A stretch of DNA of 64,000 nucleotides. Source: Nymphalis io. Taxonomy: Eukaryota > Arthropoda > Insecta > Lepidoptera > Nymphalidae. The DNA is taken from contig NC_065893.1 in the NCBI RefSeq assembly GCF_905147045.1, positions 682,001-746,000 of the forward strand. Direction: 5' to 3'. Position 1 is the stretch's first letter; each line of letters starts with the position of its first letter. Shown here piece after piece: positions 11,341-22,483 of the stretch. Both the position numbers and the translations under genes were made by a program. The notes beneath the pieces are model-generated. The model saw only the letters and a program-made list of their open reading frames with translations. It was not told the DNA's origin and searched no databases.

Positions 11341-11762
11341 TCGAATTATACGCTGTATTATTAAATTTGTGGATAAAATACCTCACACCCCAAAACGCGG
11401 GCAAAGCCACTTTCGGTAACCAGGAGAACATAAAATGAAGTCCCACACATGTTGATACTAAATAAACAATCCATACGTAGTATTAGATCTCATTTATAAT
11501 AAATACTCTAAAATAAATTTTGAAGGTAAATATAATACTAGTGACGAAGTTTTGTATAAAAACATTCGTTATTTATATTCATAGACACTGTAAGGCACTC
11601 AATAGCTTCCTTCGTTAGGCGACAGGTACGGAGAGAATAGTCAATTAATTTTATTTACTTTTGTATTTATAGCATTTAGTTCAGACGGTAACGATACGAT
11701 ATCGTTTATTTATAAATAACGGCTTCTTAAATGTATATTTTTACAATTACAAAATAACATTT

Positions 11763-11795
<33 letters not shown>

Positions 11796-11850
11796 AGTCT
11801 TTATTTCGATCACACCACATGAGTAAAAATAAGAAGATAAAAAAGAAATG
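11763..11850 (-). mobile_element. Probable LINE tail with (TATC)8
   Basis: Read in reverse, GTGTGATCGAAATAAAGACT runs into eight exact TATC units (GATA on the plus strand, 11763-11794). An AATAAA signal just before a simple-repeat tail is the usual 3' end of a LINE. No coding remnant was recognised upstream. Confidence 0.4.
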
Positions 11851-12148
11851 ACAAAAGTAACACAGAGTTTAAGTTAATTTATGTCGTAGAAAAAAATAAA
11901 TAAAAAATTAACTAACTTACAAAAATATTTACAAAAATATAATAATTTGGCATGGCAGAAAAAAACAACATATTCAATCAATCAAAATAAATCAAGGCAG
12001 ATTTTACAGTCCAAATCGCCACATTACATGATTGAATTAAAATATTTTTAATGTATATTGTACTGAAAACTGAAAGAACTATTTGAAATCCATATATAAT
12101 ATATCACTGTTTATATTACATAATAAATAAATGTTTAATATTAACAAT

Positions 12149-12372
12149 GTCCTCCGGACCGATTTCAGCCACGGCGCGCCGGCCAATCTGAAGAGATATT
12201 AGCCAACTGCGCAGGACATATTATAGTGCACAATTGTGTGCGCAAACACAGGTGCACTCTCTATACCTTAACTCTCATAATCCGATGGAACGGCAATCCG
12301 ATACGACCGGAAAGAGTTCAGACGCAGAACCAACGACTTTACATGCTTTCCGAGGCACGGGATTAAACCCTT
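12149..12372 (-). mobile_element. SINE-C body and 3' end, head missing
   Basis: Reverse copy with GGACCGATTTCAGCCACG (3' end), TATTATAGTGCACAATTGTG, TCATAATCCGATGG, CCGGAAAGAGTTCAGACG and CATGCTTTCCGAGGCACGGG. It stops in the middle of the body, a 5' truncation. Confidence 0.85.
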
Positions 12373-13012
12373 ATAAATTAAACAGATATATACAATATCG
12401 CGCGATATAAATGCGACGCTTATTCGAAATCGCGAAAGGAATTTTAAAATGAAACTGAAAATTCCTAATTTCGTAAAGTCCGCGATTGTAAGCCAATGTT
12501 TCGTTAATTATTCCTTTCGTTACGTTCTTGTATTGATATTTACCATTATTCTATATTTTATACAAAAAGTCTTAGCTTAATACAAAAAGTGAGCCGTATA
12601 GAATTGATATATTTTACTTTACATAAATCTCTGCTATGTACGAGTATATTTTAATTTATATTACGATGACAAAATAGACAAAAATTATTGCTTTGAGTTT
12701 TGTCATATTCGTAAACTCCTTATGATTATGACGTCATAATACGTCATATCAGAGTTATAATTTTTTTATTACCCTTTGACCAGTAACAAAATGATAACTG
12801 CCTTAGTTATTTATACATCTTATTTGTAGGTATATAATTTGTTTGCTACGAAATATAAACGAGTTCGAAAATTGTGTTATTATTAAATTAAATGGATAAG
12901 CTAATTCGTATTTAAACTTAAAAGTACTTCAGCAAATGCTAAAGACGGTTGTATGGAATAATATACAAAAATTCATCTTAACAAGGTTCTAGAAGGACTA
13001 TGATACTAAGTG
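12373..13012. other. Non-coding
   Basis: AT-rich; holds the palindromic CRE-like site at 12725. Nothing else is seen. Confidence 0.4.
12725..12740. promoter_or_regulatory. Palindromic CRE-like site
   Basis: ATTATGACGTCATAAT is a perfect 16-bp palindrome with the full CRE/ATF core TGACGTCA. Another half-site ACGTCAT follows within 5 bp. That bZIP proteins bind such cores is known. Use here is a guess. Confidence 0.3.
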
Positions 13013-13291
13013 TTGGCTCAGTCATTAGAAGAAATGAATCTTACATTCTTAACCGATGATTCTAAATTCAAACCAGAACATCACTACGTTTTATTATTGA
13101 AATGTGCTTAATTTGTGTTTATAATTATCATTCGTGCTCGGCGGTGCAGGAAATCGTGAGAAATACTGCATGTGGCGGATAAAAATCTGCCACGTGTCTC
13201 CTACCTGCATCGGAGCAGCGTAGTGGAGTAAGCAAACCTTTTTCTCAAAAAGGAGGTCCTAGCCCAGCAATTTGACATTTACAGGCTGTTT
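13013..13291 (+). mobile_element. SINE-A, diverged, near full length
   Basis: The head is recognisable (CTTAACCGATGATTC, then CAAACCAGAAC) although the B box is damaged. The body has GTGCTTAATTTGTG, and the end has TCCTAGCCCAGCA and ACAGGCTG. It has many point changes and small deletions, so it is an old copy. Confidence 0.8.
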
Positions 13292-15160
13292 CTTTTACTT
13301 TTTTCTTACTTATATCAAATATAAAATATCTTGTCATGCACGTTTAATTTTGAATTATAGTAATTTACTTAAAAAAACATTTCTGATACAGAAATCCAAA
13401 CGATCAAACTCAACAATGGAACCTTAAAAACCGCTTAATAAAATTCCCTCGCAAAATTAATTCTGCCCAAATCCGTCTCTTTGTGACAAAGAAAAATTGT
13501 AACGAATAGAGTTCCCTAAAGCAACCTGCTTGGAGAGCCCTTGAAAGAGACACTTTAATGAAATGAACTCTAAAGTGTAGGCAGTAGAAATCAGAATGCA
13601 GTGCGTTTCAATTTTAAGGTAAATTAGGTCCAAGTAACAAATATAATCGCTAAAAATAAGAATATATTATTGTTTTTCAAAATATTAACAATTTCTTATT
13701 TATACATAATAGACATATTCTTACAATAATTTTCTCGTAGGTTAATACTTTTTTAAAAATAAGTATTAATATACTTGATAAATTTAGATGTGGTTTTGTA
13801 AATACATAGGTATATAGATAGAAAAATTACAACTTCATATTAATATAATGTCTTTATATTGTTATAGAATGTTTTGAAAATATATACATATATATATTTT
13901 TAATACGAAAAACATGAGACGAATCCTAATGTATTGTATTTAATTAGCTTGCGCAGTATTTAAACAAATTATCTTAATTTATTGTTAGTTTAATAAATTC
14001 CTGTAATAATCGCAACATTTCATACCTTACACAATGCCTCATAACGAAAAAGGTAAGTCAGCCAGTTGGCTGTCATTAATACGGCAGAGGATGAGTAATG
14101 GCACACTCGTTTTCCTGTAAACGCGGGTATAATGCGGTTGTAACCCGCTTGAATGGGCTGTTTCATTACCAAGGACGATTTTTCAATCGACGAATGAATG
14201 ATTTCTTTTTTCGTATGAAGTATATTTTTAGTAAGCGTTCATTTTATTCGGCTGTAATTATGTAATTGGGTTTTTACTTCGGTAATTTAAATTTTACACT
14301 GGTCTGTTTATATATATATTGGTGGAATATTTTATGAAGGATATTAAATAAAATTATTATGTAATTATTATGTATTAATTAGTCATATAGAAGTGAAACG
14401 ATCGCTCCCGGGCTATTTTATTATATCTAATATATTGTATAGAAAATTGTGAATAATTATACAATTTGCTAAAAAAGTAACCCGCTAACCATCTTTCGCC
14501 GGTCGTTATATGGTTATTGAAAACACGAATTAGGTATCTTTTTTATGAAAAATGCTACCAAATGTGGAACTTCGGAAGTAAAAATTAAAATGGATATGAG
14601 TTTTTAAGTGGAATAGTGTTGTTATGTTATTGTTTTTTTGGTACAATATAGTGAAGCTCAAAAAAACACTTGAAATATATAAATCAAAAATCTTTACTCA
14701 TTCTTCGTTTGGAATTGGGTACATATGTACAAGAGACATCCAAAAATAAAATTGTTGAACATAAATCACACGCGATATTATTCAAATTTGTCATGAGAAT
14801 GATAAAGATATATTTAATCTATCTGATTGACGTGCCGCGCTTAGATTATAGGTCAGGAATGGAACTTGGCATCTTTTTTTGTTTTAATTCTTTCACTCAT
14901 ATTACCGTGGCGCCAATTGGCAGACGCACTTGGCAAATTTTTCATATCATCAACATCGTTATTACAAAAAGCTTTATGTTATAATACACACATATGTTAA
15001 TATTAGAAATATAATTTTGTTTCATATTTTCATTATTTTTCAAACCGGTACTAACCTGGAACTGACATATGGAATAGAATTGCAAAAAATATTATTTTAA
15101 AGCCAATATCAATACTCATTTTAACTAACTGGTATTTTTTTTAACAAGAAAAACAATATA
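13292..15160. other. Non-coding
   Basis: AT-rich. A frame of 104 codons at 14670-14984 has no ATG (GTG-type start) and no recognisable motif. GC-richer at 14090-14180. Confidence 0.4.
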
Positions 15161-15200
15161 TACCAAATTAAACGTTATATTACCAAATTAAACGTTATAT
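15161..15200. repeat. 20-bp unit duplicated in tandem
   Basis: TACCAAATTAAACGTTATAT occurs twice without a gap (15161-15180, 15181-15200), both copies identical. Confidence 0.98.
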
Positions 15201-15270
15201 TTTAAATTAATAAGTACTATCAATGTAACAATAACTGCAAATAAATATCTCCATATGGTCAAAGGTATAT

Positions 15271-15530
15271 CTCAAGTAGGAGCTCATTCCACCACTACGC
15301 TCCTTGTGATGGTAGATTCACATATGGCAAAATTTCATCCAACAATTGCAACAATACAATAGATTTCCATTCGATGTTTATTATTTCCCTTAACCCGAGC
15401 ACGAGATAAATTATCAACACAAATTAAGCACATGAAACATGAAAATTCAGATGAGAAAGCTCTTGGCCGGGTTTAAGCTTACAAACTTCGCTTAAGACGC
15501 AAATGTTCTAATTTCTTGACCATCTAAAGC
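15271..15530 (-). mobile_element. SINE-A, strongly diverged
   Basis: In reverse orientation, AGCTCATTCCACCAC, then ACATATGGCAAAATTTCA, GAGCACGAGATAAATTAT and AAATTAAGCACATGAAA match the SINE-A body in order. The head at the right is nearly unrecognisable. The 3' end before 15271 is missing. Confidence 0.65.
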
Positions 15531-16157
15531 CTCTTTTTTATTAGACTCGATAAAAACAACTAACATATAACGTTGCTTTTAAAAAAGTAATAAAAAAACA
15601 ACTACGAAATAGTCGCTTTCAGAAAACAGTTACCAATAATATGAAAATTAAAGCAACATTAAGTGCCGCTAAAAACAATAGTTCTGTGTTAAACAGGAAA
15701 ACTCACGTACATATTTATGCGCCCGACTCCGCTGCGGAAATTATTGTCACCATTGCATTTGCATTTCGCGCGCTCCGCGTATTTTATGGCTACTGTTTAA
15801 TTTCACTTGTTTATGACATTTCCCTTCTAACTCCAAAACTTGTATGCGAAACATTTTCCTACATTGAAAATTCGTGGTATTTTTAGAGGTATGTTAAAAT
15901 TGTGACTGAACCAACTCTAGGCACATTATGTTTATTTTTAACATTTGTTAAATGTTGTTGTTAGTAGTGTAATGTTGTTCCGCGACTTAGTTTAAGAAAT
16001 ATTTCTTTTTTCTAAAAAACGAACATCTTTTAATTCATTCCGAATCATAAACTTTAAATAAAAAATTTCGTAAAGCCTCATAAATCTGATAGAAACAAAT
16101 CGTGTAGAAATTAAATAGTTCTATGTCATTTATGCTTTATATTTACTCCTTTCTTTG
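15531..16157. other. Non-coding; GC-richer block 15715-15785
   Basis: An ATG frame of 81 codons (15641-15886) lacks known domains. The block GCGCCCGACTCCGCTGCGG with TTTGCATTTCGCGCG could be a regulatory element. Confidence 0.3.
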
Positions 16158-16390
16158 TCGCACTTCCAAAAAATGGAATTCCTTACCAGCTCACGTGTTC
16201 CCCTCCTCTTACAACCCGGGTTCCTTCAAACGAGGCGTGTAGAGGCATCTTGCGGGCCGGCAAGGCGAAGGCGGCTAGTGCAGAACTTTTTTCCCGTCTG
16301 TACTGGCCGTCGTCGCGTTTGGACTCTACTACCACTTACCATCAGGTGGAGTAGAGTCATTTGCCATCCCGGCGAATACAAAAAAAATGC
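16158..16390 (+). mobile_element. CR1/Jockey-like reverse-transcriptase C-terminus, 5' truncated
   Basis: From 16158 one frame reads KKWNSLPAHVFPSSYN and then PGSFKRGV, stop, RHLAG. The W-NSLP..VFP..YN...FK.RV..HL pattern is the usual C-terminus of insect non-LTR reverse transcriptases. In-frame stops at the V*RHL point and later show decay. The 3' end reads ACCACTTACCATCAGGTGG, then CATCCCGGCGAATACAAAAAA. The ACCACTTACCATCAGGTGG stretch is also the SINE-B 3' end. Confidence 0.7.
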
Positions 16391-16609
16391 AAATTCGTAT
16401 CTTTTAATTATTTTGTTAAACTGTAACAACTAGCTTACTTATAATAACTTACACCTCAATACCTCAATGTTGGTGGGAATCAAAATCACTCAACTGTCGC
16501 TCTATTTTCATTGCACTCTTATAAAGCTCACTACATCATCGGTGACGTAAGAGTCAAGAACTGAAATGCAATAAAATCGGATAGAGATCAGCTTCCTATC
16601 TTTGGACTT

Positions 16610-16737
16610 ATGTAATAATTACACCTAGACTCATGACAAACAGACATATTCATGCACAAAAATGTCTGTCCTGGGTGGGAATCGAACGCACAACCTTCGG
16701 CGTGATAGGCAAGTATCAACCACCCCAACCGGCCTGG
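16610..16737 (-). mobile_element. tRNA-headed SINE (family E), copy 1
   Basis: In reverse: AGGCCGGTTGGGGTGGTTGA and GTTCGATTCCCACCCAGGAC form a tRNA-like head with a B box, followed by AGACATATTCATGCACAAAA read on the plus strand and ATTACACCTAGACTC. The pair at 61786 shows the same layout. The head is too irregular for a functional tRNA. Confidence 0.75.
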
Positions 16738-17389
16738 TAATATTGTATGATTGCAAATTGTTATTACTACTTCGTACAACGCATTCATAGGTACATTATA
16801 CATGTTTGAAGTATGTGCTAAGAGATAAATACGGGGAGACATTAAAAGTTTACGCCATTACTTATAAACGTTGTTTAGCGGGCGATTAATTAAACAAAAT
16901 TGTGTTCTTTTTCTTCTTCTTTCGATTGTCAAAACGATAATGACAAAAAGAGAGGAATCAATGTTTATTTAATAGCCGCTATGCAATGTTTATAAGGCAG
17001 TTATAATTTATTTTACTTTTAAAACATTAATTCCACCATAATATGTCCGAAAATTCTCTTTAAAAGATCTATATCAAATTAATTTCACTCAGAAATATTT
17101 TTTAATAATTGAATGATTAAAAAAATATATTGTTTGAGTTTTAAAAAAGTAGTTACGAAATCATTCGTACTTTGTACTCAGGCAGGTCTTCTCAACTTGG
17201 CGTGTTCATGAAAACTAATTTAATATTCTTGGTTCGTATAAATTATATAATTCAAATTAACAATTTATCTACTTATAGTATGCAATGGTTGACTGCAAAA
17301 TAAACGGCACGCAAGCAAATAGCTCGAACTTAAAATTTAAATATGAACGATCACAATAATATTTTTTGCCATAAATTTTCGTCTTGTAC

Positions 17390-17688
17390 TGGTGGTAGAG
17401 CTTTGTGCAAGCTCGTCTGGGTAGGTACCACCCACTCATCATATATTCTACCGCAAAACAGCAGTACTTGTTATTGTTGTGTTCCGGTTTGAAGGGTGAG
17501 TGAGCCAGTGTAATTACAGGCACAAGGGACATAAAATCTTAGTTCCCAAGCTTGGTGGCGCATTGGCTATATAAGCGATGGTTGACATTACTTACAATGC
17601 CAATGTCTAAGAGCGTTTGGTGACCACTTACCATCAGGTGGCCCATATGCTCGTCCGCATTCCTATTCTATAAAAAAAAAAAAAAAAA
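17390..17688 (+). mobile_element. SINE-B, full length with A16 tail
   Basis: CTGGTGGTAGAGCTTTGTGC to GCATTCCTATTCTATAAAA, very close to the copy at 8021 (both read GGGACATAAAATCTTAG and GGTTGACATT). No unambiguous TSD: GTCTT near both edges is too short to rely on. Confidence 0.95.
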
Positions 17689-18124
17689 GTCTTAAAAATT
17701 ATCAGTACAATTTATTTAAAGTAAAAAACTAACAACCCATAAAATATGCCTAATATTTTATCCGTCACGCTTTTCCAATGTGGTGTCCAACACACACATG
17801 TTAGCATATCGTCCGACAATATCACTGTATTTTCAAATTTAAAATATAAAATCAGGTACATGAAATACTAAATAGGATTATTGCATTTTTTCTCTTTTAA
17901 AAACATTACTGTCGACTTTTGCGTGAAGTAGTATCGAATTAAGTCTTTTATAAATATGGTTTCTTTTTGTATTCGATTTGGATATCCCGATTCTACTCTG
18001 TAAGCCATACATTTCAAATTCATCAAAATATATTTTACAATCTGTAGATGTATTTCTATATAATATAATAGAAAATCTCTCCGGCGGAACTGTCTGTCTG
18101 AATAAGATAAGCCCAAAAACTACC

Positions 18125-18410
18125 AAATGGATTTTGGTCGGCGGGCGAGCACATGGGCCACCTGATGGTAAGTGGTCCCCAACGCCCATAGACATTGGCA
18201 TTGTAAGGAATGTTAACCATCGCTTACATTACCAATGCGCCACCAACCTTGGGAACCAAGATGTTATGTCCCTTGTGCCCGCAATTACACTGGCTCACTC
18301 ATCATTCAAACCGGATCACAACAATACCAAGTACTGTTGTTTTGCGGTAGAATATCTGATGAGTGGGTGGCACCTACCCAGACGAGCTTGCACAAAGCTC
18401 TACCACCAGT
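18125..18410 (-). mobile_element. SINE-B, full length with 8-bp TSD
   Basis: Reverse copy from GGCGGGCGAGCACATGGG to AAAGCTCTACCACCAGT. The tail at the left has decayed to AAATGGATTTTGG. AAACTACC at 18117-18124 and 18411-18418 is the likely TSD. The longest stop-free run in the window (144 codons) crosses this repeat and is not a gene. Confidence 0.93.
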
Positions 18411-19081
18411 AAACTACCCTAAAGCCGGGACGAGTATATAATATGGCTTCTGCATTACACTAAAGTAATTAGAGAATATATTGAATTAATTTATAAACAC
18501 AATAAAACAATAATTTTCAGAATGTATTAACATGTTTTATTAAAAACTAGAGTTACGCCACTTTACTGAAGGCCGTCTGATATATCAACGGCGCTAAGAT
18601 GAAGCAAAAAGTACAAGGAACGTAACTAATTACAGAGACAATTGCACGTGTCGTTAATAATAATGATTAATAGTTATTTCCTAAGCCAAGTTATAGGAGA
18701 GATTTAGTACGTCTGCCAACTGTCAAAGGACGGCTATTCATTCTATGTATGATTATTTTGAGCCTAAAAATAAATATTTGTTTTAGAATTGTCGTTTATA
18801 AATAACATAGATTAATGTCTGTCTAGTTATTTTATATCGATGTACGTTATGTTCGAATGAATTTTGGTGGTAGTCATAATATCATTCTTTCTGGTATTTA
18901 TAATTAATTTTTTACGTATTTTATCAAATTAAAAAAAAAACTAAATCGATGTAGACTTCACGGGCCATCCGGTAAATCTGAATCATCGATATTGACGGTT
19001 ATTGAAAGAATTTATAATAAAAGAAACATAGAATTTCATTTATAAAACAAATAAATGCATTTTAGCTATGCTGTAGTACAC

Positions 19082-19210
19082 ACACTCTATCGAAATATAT
19101 AGTATACGCGCCACGCACGCACAAGAAAAACGCAACCGTACCGTTACCGTACCATACCGTTTGCCGTCACGGTAAACGAGTCGGTCGGGTTACCCCCGAG
19201 GCGCGCCAAT
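19082..19210. other. GC-rich island with repeated TACCGT
   Basis: GCGCCACGCACGCACAAG is followed by CCGTACCGTTACCGTACCAT and GAGGCGCGCCAAT. There is no open frame and no known repeat. A conserved regulatory element or a promoter is possible but unproven. Confidence 0.35.
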
Positions 19211-19439
19211 AGATGTTTCACAATAAAAATCATAATTAAAATTATATAAACTCATTTTAATAACAATAAATAAAGCGTAATTAATAAACTTTGATTACGT
19301 GTTGTATAATACTCGTCGACATCATCGTAAACTATTTAAGAAAAGCAAATATTCCAGACGATATACAATTAATAATTAATCAATCACACCAAGCTATTGC
19401 TAGTTTGATTCAATCGATCTCAATCTAAGTACGTAACAA

Positions 19440-19625
19440 GGTACTGTATGATGAACGAGTGAGTGAGTGAAATGAATCTTTTAATATCGCGGCGCGGGCG
19501 AGCTCAAATATTGGTGGCACACGTAACAAAAGGTCCAACGCTTTATTGAAATCCAGCGTTCGGATCGTACCTACCTAATAACGAACGCTCTCTTCTGTGG
19601 AGATGGAGTTCGGTGTTGAGCGTTT
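19440..19625. other. GC-rich island with GTGA units
   Basis: ACGAGTGAGTGAGTGAAATG and TATCGCGGCGCGGGCGAGCT lie 230 bp after the island at 19082. There is no coding frame with support. Together they are the best place in the window to test for an unannotated transcription start. Confidence 0.3.
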
Positions 19626-19776
19626 TATTTTAATATAGCTTTAAATATTTTATGAATATTAAATATTTTTGATATAGAAATTAAATAGAATAGTTTTAAT
19701 AGATTTTTAAATTTAGAAACGTGGTAAAATTCGCTTGCTTTAATTTTCATAATATTAATATGTAATTATGTAACTC

Positions 19777-19869
19777 GGCCGTGTTCTTTCCATTCTTAAC
19801 TGAGGTTAGCCAACTATGCAGGAGACATTATAGTGTACACGTGTGTACGCAAACACCATCTCACTCACT
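19777..19869 (-). mobile_element. SINE-C 3' fragment
   Basis: TCGGCCGTGTTCTTTCCATTC, GAGGTTAGCCAACTATGCAG and TATTATAGTGTACACG match the reverse of the SINE-C 3' end. Confidence 0.7.
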
Positions 19870-22077
19870 CTCACTAGGATGTTTTTATTATAATATAGAA
19901 ATCAATAACAAGTGATTTCTCAATTATCGTAGCGAAGAAAGAGACGACGAATTATAAATTCACCAATGCATATAAAAATGAAGTCATAAGCTATACGTTA
20001 GCATGATTAATTTTTATTACATTATGATATTTTATAGTCAACTTTATCACAACAACAACATCATAAGAAAAGTTCAAAATTCAACGCTAGTAAATATTTT
20101 AGAAATTCTATCCCTTTGATATGTGAAACTATTGTTTAAATTAGTCCATCTCTACAGTAAGCTAGTCTTGCGTTAGAAAAAATATATGAAAAGTATCAGG
20201 AAATGAAACAAAGGTAGGTTCAGATTGCGAGACTGCCTAATATCGATAGGTTCAGATTAAAAGCGTGAAAAAACAATGATCTGATGGATCTCTATGTAAT
20301 AAAGAGAGGGCTATTTAGAGACTTTGATGACTAGATGTATTTAGATATTCTGTAATATACTTTAAAATAAAATTGTTTGTAATTCTTACGTATATGTGTA
20401 AAATGTAAAAAAGTCATCACACACTGACAGTTAACCATTAGATACGATTAAAAAACACACATTTATGATCCAAAAACAACTTCCTTGACACCTTACTATG
20501 TAGAATTAAACCAAAGCGTTAGAAAAATGCTCATAACCCAATAAAACTCAAGCGTGATTCAGATAATTGTTTCTTCATTCAAAACAATATATTTTACAAG
20601 CTGGAACAAAATATAATTATAAATATAAAAATAATTGTAACAGTTAAATATTAAAGAGAACGTAAAATAACATTATAATGAACAAACCATAAAAGAAAAT
20701 TAAACTGTAACCCCTAAATAAAACTAATTCAATTTATTCAAAACATTGTACCGAACTTTTAAACAGATGTCGCTTCCCTTGTAAAATTAAATACGTGTAC
20801 TGCGCCGAGAGACAATGCATAGGTAATGCGGACGAAACTTCGCTATATAAAAATCATGAAAACTTCGCAAGTTCGCCGATTGAATAAAGTATTCATTAAA
20901 ACTGAAAAAGTTCCTCGGGTCAGGTGGAATCTTGGAGTTTGGCATTTTATTTTCTGAAATACGACGTAAATTAAAAATTCGATCCAAACTCAAAGTTTTA
21001 TATTACAGCGACCCTTACTGGTAATATTTTTAATTGTTATTGAAAAATCTTCAATGGTTAACGTAATATGGTTTCATACTGTAGGTATTTACATTTAAAT
21101 TTAGCAAACGTTTTGTTAATAACTTTTGCTATTAAAGTATTGCAGGCGTTAATATATTTAATCCAATTGTGTCAATTTTAATATTAGCATATACTTTAAA
21201 CAATTTTACGTATACATCAAATTAGACAATTAGCCAAGTGATGTCTAAATATAATATTAATGTGAATATTATTAAACCTCCATAAAATTAAACTTTTATA
21301 AATGTGGCACAACTTTAAATCGTAAAAACGTTTTTATTAAGTGTGAAAGCCTATTAATAATTATATTTCCCGATTCATGGTAACTGATGTGTAAAGCTGA
21401 AACGAATGAAATATTCAATGGTCTGACGTGCAGGTGGCGTGATGCGCCGCGGTCGGCTTCTTTATGCATGAGAGCTCTTGTGATTCGGAACGCACGTCGC
21501 CGATATGTGATCAAAGAATATACAGAAATAATGAAGAAGTGACTCGTATTAATAATTTATATATTAGTAGAAACGCTACTTTTAGTCCAAGAGATCATAT
21601 GTACAAGTCCTGTTGTTCTTTGCACAGTGAGAATGTATGATTATACAATAACTATGTATGTGCATGTAATGTTTTTTTAATATACTAATATTATATTTTA
21701 AATAAATCTTATTATAATAACATAAATCCAAGATTTTAATACGAGTTAAAAGAACCCCACTGGATTTCCTTTTCTCAGGCCTCAGGCCTTTCTTTCCAAA
21801 CTGTTAGTATGTTTTTGATAACCAATCAGTAAACGTATTGCATATATTTTTAAATTATATTAGCGGTATAACTTTTGATAGACTCAAACGATTATCATAA
21901 AACAAACACGAAATTATACTTTGAGATACTTTCTATAATCAACATGTATTGTGGTTCATAACTTTCATCAGTTTTGGTTATATTGGTATATTGGTTTTGT
22001 TGGTTTGGCTAAATTAATTTAAACTATGACGGTTATTTTGAAATCAGAGACAAGAGACAGGCACTTCATATATTATT

Positions 22078-22078
<1 letters not shown>
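19870..22078. other. Non-coding; GC-richer block 21420-21505
   Basis: AT-rich with no recognised element. GCGTGATGCGCCGCGGTCGG at 21436 is a local GC peak. Confidence 0.4.
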
Positions 22079-22134
<56 letters not shown>

Positions 22135-22144
22135 GTATATATTT
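22079..22144. repeat. AT microsatellite
   Basis: An AT run with two TG interruptions, immediately before the SINE-B at 22200. Confidence 0.98.
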
Positions 22145-22199
22145 ATTTGTATAGATTTAGTAAGTACATATAAAATACAGTTGTTATCATGTTACAGAT

Positions 22200-22476
22200 T
22201 TTTTTTATAGATTAGTAAGGCGGGCGAGCATATGGGCCACCTGATGGTAAGTGGTCACCAACCCCCATAGACATTGGCATTGTAAGAAATGTTAACCATC
22301 GCTTACACTGCCAATGCGCAGTATCTTGGAAACTGAGATGTTTGTCCCTTGTGCCTGTAATTACACTGGCTCACTCACACCTCAAACCGGAACACAACAA
22401 TACCAAGTACTGCTGTTTTGCGGTAAAATATCTGATGAGTGGGTGGTACATACCCAGACGAGCTTGCACAAAGCCC
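22200..22476 (-). mobile_element. SINE-B with 7-bp TSD
   Basis: TTTTTTATAGATTAGTAAGG (tail in reverse) to CTTGCACAAAGCCC. TACAGAT at 22193-22199 and 22477-22483 may be the target duplication. The last bases of the 5' end are missing. It sits 57 bp from a long AT microsatellite. Confidence 0.92.
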
Positions 22477-22483
22477 TACAGAT

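Noticed and set aside
11390..11425. End of a lepidopteran MITE (ACGCGGGCAAAGCCAC)
   Set aside because: The match is short and from memory only. No other end or TSD was found.
17978..18412. Longest stop-free frame (144 codons)
   Set aside because: It runs across a SINE-B in reverse orientation and shares sequence with the other SINE-B copies. It is not a gene.
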